Source: Erinaceus europaeus (Eukaryota > Chordata > Mammalia > Eulipotyphla > Erinaceidae). From it: 64,000 nucleotides of DNA. The position numbers and the translations under genes were made by a program. The notes under the pieces were generated by a model. The model was not told where the DNA came from, did no database searches, and saw nothing but the letters and a program-made list of their open reading frames with translations. Numbering within the stretch: position 1 is the first letter of the stretch; every line of letters begins with the position of its first letter. Shown here piece by piece: positions 11,531 through 22,384 of this stretch. The stretch is taken from NCBI RefSeq assembly GCF_950295315.1, contig NC_080171.1, positions 115,191,064 through 115,255,063 of the forward strand. The letters run 5' to 3'.

Positions 11531-11880
11531 TGGGGGGTCGGGCGGTGGCGCAGTGGGTTAAGCGCTTGTGGCGCAAAGCGCAGGGACCGGAGTAAGGATC
11601 CCGGTTCGAACCCCGGCTCCCCACCTGCAGGGGAGTCGCTTCACAGGTGGTGAAGCAGGTCTGCAGGTGTCTATATTTCTCTCCCCTTCTCTGTCTTCCC
11701 CTCCTCTCTCCATTTCTCTCTGTCCTATCCAACAACGAATTGCGTCAACAAGGGCAATAATAATAACCACAACGAAGCTACAACAAGGGCAACAAAAGGG
11801 GGGGAAAATGGCCTCCAGGAGCGGTGGATTCATGGTGCAGGCACTGAGCCCAGCAATAACCCTGGAGGAGGAAAAAAAAA
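11531..11880 (+). mobile_element. SINE-A (hairpin-tail form), well preserved
   Basis: Well-preserved pol III boxes: box A region ggtggcgcagtggg and box B ggttcgaacccc. The 3' inverted repeat is gcctccagg (11811-11819) and cctggagg (11861-11868), followed by an A-tail. Confidence 0.95.
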
Positions 11881-12491
11881 GTTACTTCTGGAGATGACGC
11901 AAAGGGACACATACTAATGAAGACCTGTTGTGGCCATCTGGGCAAAAAGTTTGTTTGAACATTTTTTTTTTTTTGGAAGACAAATCCAACACGCATGATT
12001 TTTTTTTTTTTAGCATTTTTATGATATGACTGGCTTTCAAATAGACAAACATGACAATTAGCCAGGTGTTACCTTCCAAAAGAACAAATGACTCTATTTT
12101 GAGTAAAGTAGGTCAGCTTATGAACCTGAATTATCAGCCTGACTTTTCTCTATTAACATAATCTTGGCCACCGCTCACATCCACTCAAGTCTGTTGAGAG
12201 TCATTTTGTGGGGATATTATGAAAACATTTCCATTGCCTCTTAGTCATATCTGAGTGTGTGTCGCAGAGTTGTATTTTGGTCCTCAATCTGAATAATTTT
12301 ATGACTATAGAAACAAAGAGTAAATTGCATATATTTAAAGAAAATGTGGAATAGGAAGCTCAGTTTCTAGCTCTCCTGCAGAAAACCAGAGAGGGAATAA
12401 TTGAGCTAGGAAGAAAGGAAGGGGAAAAATCTATTCCCATTGTATTTGAGCAAATAGAAATTAATGTGCAGGTTACAATAGGAGTAATTAG
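11881..12491. other. Single-copy sequence
   Basis: No feature was recognised apart from two short T-runs. Confidence 0.5.
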
Positions 12492-12680
12492 GGCAGGGGG
12501 AGATAGCATAATGGTTATGCAAAGAGACTCTCATGCCTGAGGCTCTGAAGTCCCAGTTCCAATCTCCCCCCATCCCCGCACCACCATAAGCCAGAGCTGA
12601 GCAGTGCTCTGGTGTTTCTCTCTGTGTCTTTCTCTGCATCTATCTCAAAAATAAAATAAATAAAAAATAAATAAAATACT
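12492..12680 (+). mobile_element. SINE-C with extended tail
   Basis: Head agatagcataatggttatgc, perfect hairpin ccagagctgagcagtgctctgg, then a TCTC tract and an AATAAA-rich tail. Confidence 0.92.
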
Positions 12681-12829
12681 GTTAATAAATAAATTAAATA
12701 GATAGATACTCCAGAAGGAAGTTGCTCCCCTACACCTTGATTTTAGTAAGATTGGAGGAGAATTTTTATCTTCAGTATGGTAAGATAATAAAATGGTTTT
12801 TTGTTTATTTGTTTTGATTTATACAATAT

Positions 12830-13600
12830 ATACCTATGTTTTCTTCAGTATATTTTATGGTTTCAGGTCTTATATCTGATTCTTTAATCCATTTTGAGCT
12901 AATTTTTTTTTTTTTTGGTGTCAAATAGTAATCTAGTCTCTTCCTTCTTTCATTCTTCCCTTCTTTTCCCCCTTTTCTCTTGTTTTCCTAACACCCTTGT
13001 TTAAGAGCTTTCTTTTCTGTATTCTGTAGTCTTGGGTTCTTTGGCATTTGCTAGGTGTCCACACATGTATGGAATTATTTCTGGGCTCTCTAGTCTATTA
13101 CAGTGGTCTGTCTGCCTATTTTCACTTAAAAAGCCATACTGTCTTAATTACTGTCGATTTGTAGCACAGTTTGAGGTCAGGGAACACAATACTTCTGTTT
13201 TATCCCCTTTCGCTCAGAATTTGTCCTTTTGTGGTTTCCTGTACATGTTTATTTATTTATGTTATTGTATTTATTTGTGCTATTTACTTATGTTATTGTA
13301 ACTGGTTATCCATTGCTCTGGGCTGATTTCTTCAGGTAGAAAGAAATAGAAAGTATCTTTTTCTCATTTCAATAATGTCTTACAATTTTCAGTGTATATA
13401 CCTTTCAATTCCGTTGTTAGGCATGTGCAAAGGTGCTTTATTTTCATGGGTGCAATGGTAAATGGAATTGTTTTTTTGGATTCCCTTTCCTTCAACTCAT
13501 GGTGTGCATATAGAAATGTAACAGATAAACACACACACATTTTGTATCCCACGACTTCAGTGAATTCATTAGTTACTTTGAGTAGCTTTTTTGAAATGGA
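12830..13600 (-). pseudogene. Old L1 ORF2, antisense
   Basis: Degraded reverse ORF2 sequence. In reverse it carries the segments around [13 protein letters not shown] and QWNRIE, then the region ending in SGYKI-like text near 13560. The 170-residue-scale frames here have no intact domain. Confidence 0.75.
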
Positions 13601-13601
13601 T

Positions 13602-13743
13602 TCTGTCTTTTCTTCCTTCCTTCTTTCCTTCCTTCCTCCCTCCCTCCCTCTTTCCTTCCTTCTTGCTTCCTTTCTTTTTCTCTTTCTTTCCTTCCTTCCT
13701 TCCTTCTTTCTTTCTTTCTTTCTCTCTCTTTCTCTTTTTCTCC

Positions 13744-13786
<43 letters not shown>

Positions 13787-13788
13787 TC
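13602..13788 (+). repeat. Pyrimidine (TTCC)n/(TTTC)n microsatellite
   Basis: Mixed TTCC, TCCC and TTTC tetranucleotides fused directly to a 5'-truncated SINE-A. Confidence 0.97.
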
Positions 13789-14060
13789 GTAAGGATCCCT
13801 GTTCGAGCCCCCGGCTCCCCACCTTCAGGGGAGTCGCTTCACAGGCGGTGAAGCAGGTCTGCAGGTGTCTGTCTTTCTCTCCCTCTCTCTGTCTTCCCCT
13901 CCTCTCTCCATTTCTCTCTGTCCTATCCAACAACAACAATAAACAACAAGGGCAACAAAAGGGAAAAAACAGCCTCCAGGAACAATGGACTTGTAGTGCA
14001 GGCACCAAGCCCCAGCAATAGCCCAGGCAAAAAAAGAAAAGAAAGAAAGAAAAAGAAGAA
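13789..14060 (+). mobile_element. SINE-A, 5'-truncated (hairpin-tail form)
   Basis: It starts at gtaaggatccctgttcgag inside the head and ends with the cctccagg...cccaggc module and an A/G tail. Confidence 0.9.
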
Positions 14061-14071
14061 GCTTACGCTAG

Positions 14072-14275
14072 AAGCTGGGTGATGGCACACGTGGTTGAAT
14101 GTATGTTACAATGCACAAGGACCTGGGTTCGAGCCACCGGACCCCACCTGCAGTGGGAAAGCTTTGTCTGTCTGTCTCTCTCCCCCTCTATTACCCCCTT
14201 CCTTCTTTATTTCTGGCTGTCTCTATCTAATAAAGATAATAAAAAATCATTTAAAAATCTAGAAAATAAAAAGAA
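14072..14275 (+). mobile_element. SINE-B
   Basis: Head gctgggtgatggcacacg, box B gggttcgagcc, end ctggctgtctctatctaataaag. Confidence 0.88.
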
Positions 14276-14370
14276 GAGCTTCCTCCATGTAGGTGGGGAC
14301 GAGGGGCTTGAACCCAGGCCCTAGCTCATGATAATGGATGTGTTCATCTAGCTTGCCACTGCCCCACCCT
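14276..14370 (-). mobile_element. SINE-B head fragment
   Basis: Reverse head region only (ggtggggacgaggggcttgaaccc ... ccactgcccc). It abuts the tail of the preceding plus-strand SINE-B. Confidence 0.7.
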
Positions 14371-14504
14371 GGGTTTTATGTATCTATTATCACGCACACT
14401 GCAAGTAGCGACTGTTCTTACTCCTCTTCTGACTTCTGATTTGGGTTCTTTCTGTGTATTTCTCTTGCTATGGCTAAGACTCCCAAAATACATTTAGAAA
14501 TTTT

Positions 14505-14910
14505 ATTTATTTATTTATTGAGAGAAACATAAAGAGGAGAGAGAGAAAGAGAACGTGAGAGACTGAGACTAGAGCATTGCTCAACTCTGGTTTACAGTGG
14601 TACTGGGTAGTGAAGCTGGGACCTTAGAACTGAAAGTTCTCCCCCCACCTTTTTTTTATTATCTTTATTTATTAGATAGAGACAACCAGAAATGGAGAGT
14701 GAAGGGGGAGGTAGAGAGGGAGAGGGACAGAGAGACACCTGCAGCCCTGCTTCACCACTCACAAAACTTTCCCCCTGCAGGTAGGGACTAGGGGCTTGAA
14801 ACTGGGTCCTTGCACATTGTAACATGTGGGTTCAACCAGATGTGCCACCACCTGGCTCCACCCCAGAACTGAAAGTTCTTTAAGTAACCATTATGCTATT
14901 TTCACAGCAA
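14505..14910 (-). mobile_element. Old SINE (C-like), interrupted by a SINE-B
   Basis: The left part (14505-14640) contains gagcattgctcaactctgg. The right part (14865-about 14910) contains ccattatgctattttcac. Confidence 0.65.
14641..14864 (-). mobile_element. SINE-B nested in an older SINE
   Basis: Flanked by a perfect 15-bp TSD (agaactgaaagttct at 14626-14640 and 14865-14879), which also splits the older SINE. Confidence 0.95.
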
Positions 14911-15159
14911 ACACCCTCCTTCCCCCACACAGAGACATTTAATAGTAGTTGTAAGATCTAAAGAAAAAAAATTAATACTAGTGGTAAGATCTAAAGAAAA
15001 ATAATTTTGTTATTCACCATTGAGTATGATGCTACCTGTGGGCTTGTTGGATGCATGGTCTTCCCTTTTATACTAAGTCATAACAGACTTTTTCTTTTTT
15101 AACATAAATGGGCACTGAATTTTATCAAATGTTTTTTTTCAGCATCTGGTGATATGATC
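14911..15159. other. Single-copy sequence
   Basis: An imperfect duplicate of about 26 bp (gtggtaagatctaaagaaaaa-like) occurs near 14950-15005. Nothing else was recognised. Confidence 0.4.
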
Positions 15160-15700
15160 GTGTAAGTTTTTATTTTTATTTTTATTTAAGAAAGGATTAA
15201 TTAACAAAAGGGGTACAACTCCACACAATTCCCACCGCCCAATCTCCATATCCCACCCCCTCCCCTGATAGCTTTCCTATTCTCTATCCCTCTGGGAGTA
15301 TGGACCCAGGGTCATTGAGGGTTGCAGAAGGTGGAAGGTCTGGCTTCTGTAATTGCTTCCCCGCTGAACATGGGCGTTGACTGGTCGGTCCATACTTTCA
15401 GTCTGCCTCTCTCTTTCCCTAGTAGGGTGGGGCTCTGGGGAAGCTGAGCTCCAGGACACATTGGTGGGGTCTTCAATCCAGGGAAGTCTGGCCGGCATCC
15501 TGATGGCATCTGGAACCTGGTGACTGAAAAGAGAGTTAACATACATAGCCAAACAAATTGTTGAGCAATCCTGGACCCAAAACTTGGAAAAGTGGAGAGG
15601 AAGTATTAGGGAGGTACTCACTGCAAACTCTAGTGTACTTCTGCTTTCTTACTTTGGTGCCATACTCCAAACTCAGTCAATTTCTGCTTTGCGTTTCTAC
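15160..15700 (-). mobile_element. L1 long-type 3' UTR, antisense
   Basis: From the T-rich tail through ttaagaaaggattaattaac to actcactgcaaactctagtg. It is the same block seen at 19670-20163, 39383-40145 and 58043-59333. The minus-strand open frames here are UTR, not genes. Confidence 0.9.
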
Positions 15701-15706
15701 TTCTTT

Positions 15707-16197
15707 TTTTTTTTTTTTACATGCATAACATTCCCCAGATTCCCATTTAACAATACAACCCCCACTATTTAATTCATCATTTTTCATGGACCTGTATTCT
15801 CCCCACCCACCCACCCACCCCAGAGTCTTTTACTTTGGTGTAATACTCCAATTCCATTTCAGGTTCGACTTGTGTTTTCTTTTCTAATCTTGTTTTTCAG
15901 CTTCGGCCTGAGAGTGAGATCATCCTGTATTCATCCTTCTGTTTCTGACTTATTTCACTCAACATGATTTTTTCAAGATCCATCCAAGATCGGCTGAAAA
16001 CGGTGAAGTCACCATTTTTTTACAGCTGAGTAGTATTCCATTGTGTATATATACCACAACTTGCTCAGCCACTCATCTGTTGTTGGACACCTGGGTTGCT
16101 TCCAGGTTTTGGCTATTACAAATTGTGCTGCCAAGAACATATGTGTACACAGATCTTTTTGGATGGATGTGTTGGGTTCCTTAGGATATATCCCCAG
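15707..16197 (-). mobile_element. L1 3' end (short-UTR type), antisense, running into the gap
   Basis: T15, short 3' UTR, then reverse ORF2 C-terminus (tattccattgtgtatata, cacctgggttgcttccag). It stops at the N run. Confidence 0.92.
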
Positions 16198-16397
16198 NNN
16201 NNNNNNNNNNNNNNNNNNNNNNNNNNNNNNNNNNNNNNNNNNNNNNNNNNNNNNNNNNNNNNNNNNNNNNNNNNNNNNNNNNNNNNNNNNNNNNNNNNNN
16301 NNNNNNNNNNNNNNNNNNNNNNNNNNNNNNNNNNNNNNNNNNNNNNNNNNNNNNNNNNNNNNNNNNNNNNNNNNNNNNNNNNNNNNNNNNNNNNNNN
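16198..16397. other. Assembly gap, 200 N
   Basis: Exactly 200 N, so probably a placeholder. The left edge lies within an L1 and the right edge in unrelated sequence. Confidence 1.
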
Positions 16398-16735
16398 GAA
16401 ATTTTCTGATTAAATGACATGTGGGTAGGTGGGACCAGTGGACAGAAAGTGATAGGTCTTGTTGCAGCTAAAGGGGTGGAGTGAAAGTGTGCAATTCAGT
16501 GGAAGGGTTCCACACTGCCCCTCAGCCTTCTCCTCACCTAGCACAAAACACACCCACAGTTTCCTGCTTGTATGAGTAATAGGCCAGCAGCAAAGAGTTG
16601 TCCTATTCACACACGTGCCACAGTTATCTGCACGGGAGGTCACCCGGGAAGGTGGCTACTCTGTGACCCAGTCAAGCCTCTTTCCATTTATCCTTCTGTC
16701 TCTTTGTCTCTCTGTCTCCACCGTTCTCTCTCTTT
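16398..16735. other. Single-copy sequence
   Basis: No gene was recognised. Confidence 0.5.
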
Positions 16736-16944
16736 AAACATTTTATTTACTTATTTCTTGGATAAGACAGAGAGAAACTGAGAAGGAAAGGGCAAATAAG
16801 GAGGGAGAAAGACAGAGAGACATCTGCAGTCCTGCTTCACCCACTTGTGAAGCTTCCCCCCTTGCAGGTGGGGAGCAAGGGGTCGCACCTGGGTCCTTGA
16901 GCACGGTACTGTGTGTGCCTAACCAGGTGCACTGCCACCCGGCC
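16736..16944 (-). mobile_element. SINE-B, diverged
   Basis: Reverse copy: ttatttcttggataagacag to gcactgccacccggccc. Confidence 0.8.
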
Positions 16945-17021
16945 CTCCACCTTCTCTATCTAAAAGAAGTTTACTTGGGAGCAGTACAGCTTCATTGATG
17001 ATCAGACAAAAAACAACACAA

Positions 17022-17322
17022 TTTTTTTTTTTTTTTTGCCTCCAGGGTTAGCCATCACTGGGGTTCAGTGCTGGCAACATGAATCCACTGCTCCTGCTGG
17101 CCTTCTCTTTTTTTCCATCTTATTGGATAGGACAGAGAGAAATTGAGAGAGGAGGGAAGATAGATAGATAGATAGATAGATAGGGACCTGCAGACCTGCT
17201 TTACCTCTTATGAAGTGACCCCCCTGCAGTTGGGGAACTGGGGGCTTGAACTAGGATCCTTGTGTGGGTCCTTGAGCTTCTTACTGTGTGCGTTTAACCT
17301 GGTGTGCTACACCCCGGCCCCA
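17022..17322 (-). mobile_element. SINE-A (hairpin-tail form) with internal (GATA)n
   Basis: T17 then gcctccaggg... and the head ending gtgtgctacaccccggcccc. A GATA/TAGA microsatellite has expanded at about 17158-17183. Confidence 0.88.
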
Positions 17323-17730
17323 CAACATAAAAAATTGACAAACTTCTATATATATTGATAAAAGAAAGAGAAGACACACCTTACAAAAATCAGAAAAAAT
17401 AAGGTTGATCCCAACTATTTTCACCATTTAAAGTGGTTAATTTTTACAAAAAGTAGTCTTGAATGTCATTGCTCTGAGAAGGTAACACTATTATTTCCAG
17501 AAAGGGTATGATGAAAGATATCCATTTGTTTAGGTTATCGTGAACAAAGTTCATTTTTATTCTTGTTTTCTTCATGTTGTCAAGGTGGTTGGTGATTTCT
17601 AAAGAATATTCTCACCACCCTAGGCAAGAATTTGACCTCAGTCCCAGATCTAGTGGTTTTCCTTGAGACTTAGTACCAGAACAGTGTGGCAACTTGAAAT
17701 AAGGTCCGATCCACAAGATAAAAAAGGTTA
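17323..17730. other. Single-copy sequence
   Basis: Nothing recognised. Confidence 0.45.
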
Positions 17731-18052
17731 TCATGCACGTGGAGCAAAGCACAAGGACCGGAGTAAGGATCCTGGTTCGAGCCCCCGGCTCCCCACCTGC
17801 AGGGGAGTAGCTTCACAGGCGGTGAAGCAGGTCTGTATGTGTCTGTCTTTCTCTCCCACTCTGTGTCTTCCCCTCCTCTCTCCATTTTTCTCTGTCCTTT
17901 CAAACAACGAATGACATCAACAATAACAATAATAACCACAACAAGGCTACAACAATAAGGGAAACAAAAGGGGGAAAAATGGCCTCCAGGAGCAGTGGAT
18001 TCATGGTGCAGGCACTGAGCCCCGGCAATAACCCTGGAGGCAGAAAAAAAAA
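17731..18052 (+). mobile_element. SINE-A (hairpin-tail form), 5'-truncated
   Basis: It starts inside the head. It has a perfect 9-bp 3' inverted repeat, gcctccagg at 17982-17990 and cctggaggc at 18033-18041, then A9. Confidence 0.92.
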
Positions 18053-18127
18053 GTTTATCATTTTACAGAAGTATTGTTTTTAAAAAGTTAGCTTATTGAT
18101 GCAATCCTTTGACAAAAATAAGTGTTA

Positions 18128-20163
18128 GGACACCCAACCAAAAACAGGTGTGTACTCCTATGTTCATAGCAGCACAATTCATAATAGCTAAAACCTGGAA
18201 GCAACCCAGGTGCCTGACAACAGATGAGTGGCTGAGAAAGCTGTGGTATATATACACAATGGAATACTATATATACACAATGGAATACTATAGAGCTATC
18301 AAGAACAATAAACCCACCTTCTCTGACCCATCTTGGACAGAGCTAAAAGGAATTATGTTAAGTCAGCTAAGTCAGAAAGATAAAGATGAGTATGGGATGA
18401 TCCCACTCATCAACAGAAGTTGAGAAAGAAGATCTGAAAGGGAAATTAAAAGCAGGATCTGACTAAATTGAAAGTAGGGCACCAAAGTAAAAACCCTGTG
18501 GTGAGGGGTAGACATGCAGCTTCCTGGGCCGGTGGGGGTGGGGGTGGGTGCATGGGATGGGACACAGTCTTTTGGTGGTGGGAATGGTGTTTATGTACAC
18601 TCCTAGTAAAGTTCTTCTTCTAGCGTTTGCCCTCTTCCGTAGCCAGTCAACAGCGTCAGGTTGAGCCTGATGTAAAGTTTCGAGACCTCCTTTGAATCTG
18701 GAGAGGTGGCAGTTGTTGACTATGTGGGTCATAGTCTGTCTGTAGCCACAGGGGCAGTTCGGGTTGTCTCTGGCTCCCCAGCGATGGAACATAGCGCACC
18801 GGCCATGGCCTGTTCGATAGCAATTGAGGAGGGCCCAATCATAACATGCTAGGTCAATGCCGGGTTGACGCTTGCTTGTTGCTGCTTGTTGCTGGCTTTG
18901 AAAGTGACTGGGATCCATGTGGATTCAGTCAGCTAGGAAGGATCGTCAGTTTCCCCAATGAATGGGTACTCACGGGATGCACCACGGGAAGGTCGTGTAA
19001 AGTGTAGTAATATAAATTACTAGTTAATTAATATGACAGGGGGAAAATTAATTGTATGTCTCGAAGTTTTTAAAACACAGATTGAGTCTTATTAATATAT
19101 AGGCTGTGTATTTGATATGTGGACTCTCTCAAAAGCCTAGACCAAGTAGATCAGAGGCAACCAGTGGCACAGCTATTTACAAGATACTGGGTACTATACA
19201 GCAAACCCTAACAAAAGAACTTTTCAAAGTTAACCCAATTACCAAATAATGTGATGATAACATTAACTATCGATTGTCTTTTTGAACCCTAAGACAGCAG
19301 GAACCTCACATCTCCACTATAGAGCCTATATTTCTCCCAGTCCTGGAACCTTAGGATAGGGCCCACTTTCCCGCATGCCTCTCCCAAACCATATCAAATC
19401 ATATTGCACTAGCCAATTGCAACCTAACCAACGCAGTGATTGCCACCTCAACATGCTTCAGCTCAGACTGTGTCCAGAGACTTCAGGTGTGAAATGACAA
19501 CCCTTCAGCTTCATTACTCAGGTGAGACCATTCCTTTCATAGTATTCTCTAATTCCATCCCAGGTGGTTCACTTTCTAACAAAGTCCCAAAACCTAGATA
19601 TACACCAGGTTCTGTGAGAGAGAGCATATGTTCACACATATCCATAAACAAGTGCAAAATATATACCTGAAAGCAGAAGTACACTAGAGTTTGCAGTGAG
19701 TATTCCCCCCCAACACTTCCTCTCCACTATTCCAACCTTTGGGTCCATGATTGCTCAACAATTTGTTTGGTTTTATATGTTAACTCTCTTTTCAGCCACC
19801 AGGTTCCAGATGCCATCAGGATGCCGGCCAGGCTTCCCTGGACTGAAGACCCCACCAATGTGTCCTGGAGCTCTGCTTCCCCAGAGACCCACCCTACTAG
19901 GGAAAGAGAGAGGCAGACTGGGAGTATGGACCGACCAGTCAACGCCCATGTTCAGCGGGGAAGCAATTATAGAAGCCAGACCTTCCACCTTCTGCAACCC
20001 ACAATGACCCTGGGTCCATACTCCCAGAGGGATAGAGAATGGGAAAGCTATCGGGGGAGGGCATGGGATATGGAGATTAGGTGGTGGGAATTGTGTGGAG
20101 TTGTACCCCTCCTACCCTATGGTTTTGTTAATTTATCCTTTCTTAAATAAAAAAAAAATAAAA
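18128..20163 (+). mobile_element. 5'-truncated L1 with the long (about 1.6 kb) 3' UTR
   Basis: The ORF2 C-terminus (KTWKQPRCL, IYTMEYY, frame 18109-18423) runs directly into a UTR starting caccaaagtaaaaaccctgtgg. The UTR continues through ggtgtttatgtac, cctttcatagtattctctaa and caaacaaattgttgagcaatc-like blocks to the A-tail at 20146-20163. A second retroelement is inserted at 18612-18996. The open frames at 19440-20150 are UTR only. Confidence 0.9.
18612..18996 (-). mobile_element. Vingi/Ingi-like non-LTR retrotransposon fragment (C-terminus of RT protein)
   Basis: On the minus strand, codons 18918 to about 18612 read SKRQPGIDLACYDWALLN, then YRTGHGRC, a zinc-knuckle-like CPCGYRQTMTHIVNNCHL, and GGLETLHQAQ..AVDWLRK. 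This arrangement (WxLLNxxRTGxGRC, CxCGxxQTxxHIVxxCxL, GGxxxLHxA, AVxWL) is typical of the C-terminus of Ingi/Jockey-group non-LTR elements and absent from L1. The insert is flanked by gtaaag at 18606-18611 and 18997-19002. Removing it restores the L1 UTR as read at 37570-37600. On the minus strand the 3' end is (GAA)n-like. The 5' part (18919-18996) has stops and does not read as RT, so it could be 5' UTR joined to the 3' coding end, as expected of an internally deleted non-autonomous copy. Vingi assignment is from memory of the hedgehog Vingi-1_EE family. Confidence 0.8.
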
Positions 20164-20249
20164 AAGGGTTAGGAAGAAATTAAGCAGCATTATAAGAGTA
20201 GATAATTACACTGGGGGGAGTGGGATGAATATTTTTCTTTCTTCTGTTT

Positions 20250-20385
20250 TTTTTTTTTTACCAGCTCACTACTCAGCTCTGGCTTATGGTGGTGCAGGGG
20301 ATTGAACCTGGGACTTTGAATCCTCAGGCATAAGAGTCTGTTTACTGTTTGCATAACCATTATGCTATCTACCTCCACCCCAGAT
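20250..20385 (-). mobile_element. SINE-C
   Basis: T12, ccagctcactactcagctctgg, and a head with a small duplication (tctgtttactgtttgc). Confidence 0.88.
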
Positions 20386-20521
20386 GCTAACTACCCCCTC
20401 CCTAAATATTTTTCTAAAGTAGAGTGTCAGGGAAATCATCTCTGACTTGACACTTGAAGTCAAAACCTAAAAGATAAGCAGTCATCCATGTGAAGAGTAG
20501 AGAGAAGTATGTATGGCTTTT

Positions 20522-22330
20522 TAGAAGAAGTTGAAATCCAGAAATCAATTCCTTTTACTATAGCAACAAAAACAGTAAAATATCTAGGAATAAACCTAAC
20601 CAAAGAAGTGAAAGACTTGTATACTGAAAATTATGAGTCACTACTCATGGAAACTGAAAAAGACACAAAGAAGTTTAAAGATACTCCATGTTCATGGGTT
20701 GGAAGAATTAACATCATCAAAATGAATATACTACCCACAGTCATACAAATTTAATGCTATCCCCATCAAGATCCCAACCACATTTTTTAGGACAATAGAA
20801 TAAATGCTACAAAGGTTTATATGGAACCAGAAAAGACCTAGAATTGCCAAAGCAATCTTGAGAAGAAAGAACAGAACTGGAGGCATCACACTCCCAGATC
20901 TCAAATTGTATTATAGGGCCATTGTAATTAAAATTGCTTGGCACTGAAACATGAATAGACACACTGACCAGTGGAATAGAATTGAAAGCCCAGAAGTAAG
21001 TCCCCACACATATGGACATCTAATCTTTGACAAAGGTGCCCAGACTATTAAATGGGAAAAGTAGAGTCTCTTCAACAAATGGTGTTGGAATAAATGGGTA
21101 GAAACATGCAGAAGAATGAAACTGAACCACTGTATTTCACCAAATACAAAAATAAATTCCAGGTGGATCAAGGACTTGGATGTTAGACCAGAAACTATCA
21201 GATACTTAGAGGAAAATATTGGCAGAATTCTTTTCCGCATAAATTTTAAAGACATCTTCAATGAAATGAATCCACTTACAAAGAAGACTAAGGCAAGTAT
21301 AAACCTATGGGACTACATCAAATTAAAGAGCTTCTGAACAGCAAAAGAAACCACTGCCCAAACAAAGAGACCCCTCACAGAATGGGAGAAGATCTTTACA
21401 TGCCATACATCAGACAAGAGTTTAATAACCAACATATATAAAGAGCTTGCCAAACTCAACAACAAGGAAACAAATAAGCCCATCAAAAAATGGGGAGAGG
21501 ACATGGACAGAAGAGATACTCACCACAGAAGAGGTCCAAAACACATGAAAAAATGCTCCAAGTGTCTGATTGTCAGAGAAATGCAAATAAAGACAACAGT
21601 GAGATACCACTTCACTCCTGTGAGAATGTTATACACCAGAAAAGGTAACATCAACAAATGCTGGGGAAGTTGTGGGGTCAAAGTAACCCTCCTGCACTGC
21701 TGGTAGGAATGTCAATTGGTCCAATCTGTGGAGAGCAGTCTGGAGAACTCTCAGAAGGCTAGAAATGGACCTACCCTATGATCCTGAAATTCCTCTCCTG
21801 GGGATATATCCTAAGGAACCAAACACACCCATCCAAGAAGATTTGTTATAACTATGTTCATAGCAGCACAATTTGTGATAGCCAAAACCTGGAAGCAACC
21901 CAGATGTCCAACAACAGATGAGTGGCTGAGCAAGTTGTGGTCTATATACACAATGGAATACTACTCAGCTATTAAAAAAGGTGACTTCACCATTTTCAGC
22001 CCATTTTGGATGGATCTTGAAGAAATTATGTTAAGTGAAATAAGTCAGAAACAGAAGAATGAATATGGGATGATCTCACTCTCTGGCAGAAGTTGAAAAA
22101 CAAGATCAGAAGAGAAAACACAAGTAGAACCTGAAATGGAGTTGGTGTATTGCACCAAAGTAAAAGACTCTGGGGTGGGTGGGGTGTCGTGGGGAGAGTA
22201 CAGGCCCTGGAAAAGGATGACAGAGGACCTCGTGGGGGTTGTATTGTTATGTGGAGAACTGATAAATGTTATGCATGTACAAACTATTGTATTCACTGTC
22301 TATTGTAAAACATTAATCCCCCAATAAAGG
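20522..22330 (+). pseudogene. 5'-truncated L1: ORF2 C-terminal third and short 3' UTR
   Basis: The longest uninterrupted plus-strand stretch of the ORF2 thumb and C-terminal domain. It runs from [16 protein letters not shown], through [32 protein letters not shown] and REMQIKTT, to KTWKQPRCP and [14 protein letters not shown]. Several stops and frameshifts break it (open segments 20509-20754, 21116-21337, 21503-21706, 21854-22096). A likely TSD aagagtagaga lies before 20504 and again after the A-tail near 22340. Confidence 0.93.
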
Positions 22331-22384
22331 AGAAAAAAAAGAGTAGAGAAATAGTTTAAAAAATTTTAAGAAAAAAAATTAAAT

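Noticed and set aside
11531..11620. tRNA-like head with good A and B boxes, possible tRNA gene
   Set aside because: It continues into the SINE body with an A-tail and recurs dozens of times, so it is SINE and not a tRNA gene.
13364..14021. 209- and 214-codon frames on both strands
   Set aside because: They combine antisense L1, a TTTC microsatellite and a SINE.
16043..16417. Open frames spanning the N gap
   Set aside because: They consist of undetermined residues across the gap, with antisense L1 on the left.
19696..20150. Overlapping 60-145-codon frames recurring at 15.3, 19.8, 35.0, 36.9, 39.7, 58.2 and 62.2 kb
   Set aside because: They look conserved between copies, but all are the same L1 3' UTR block read in several frames and on both strands. 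No frame is preferred.
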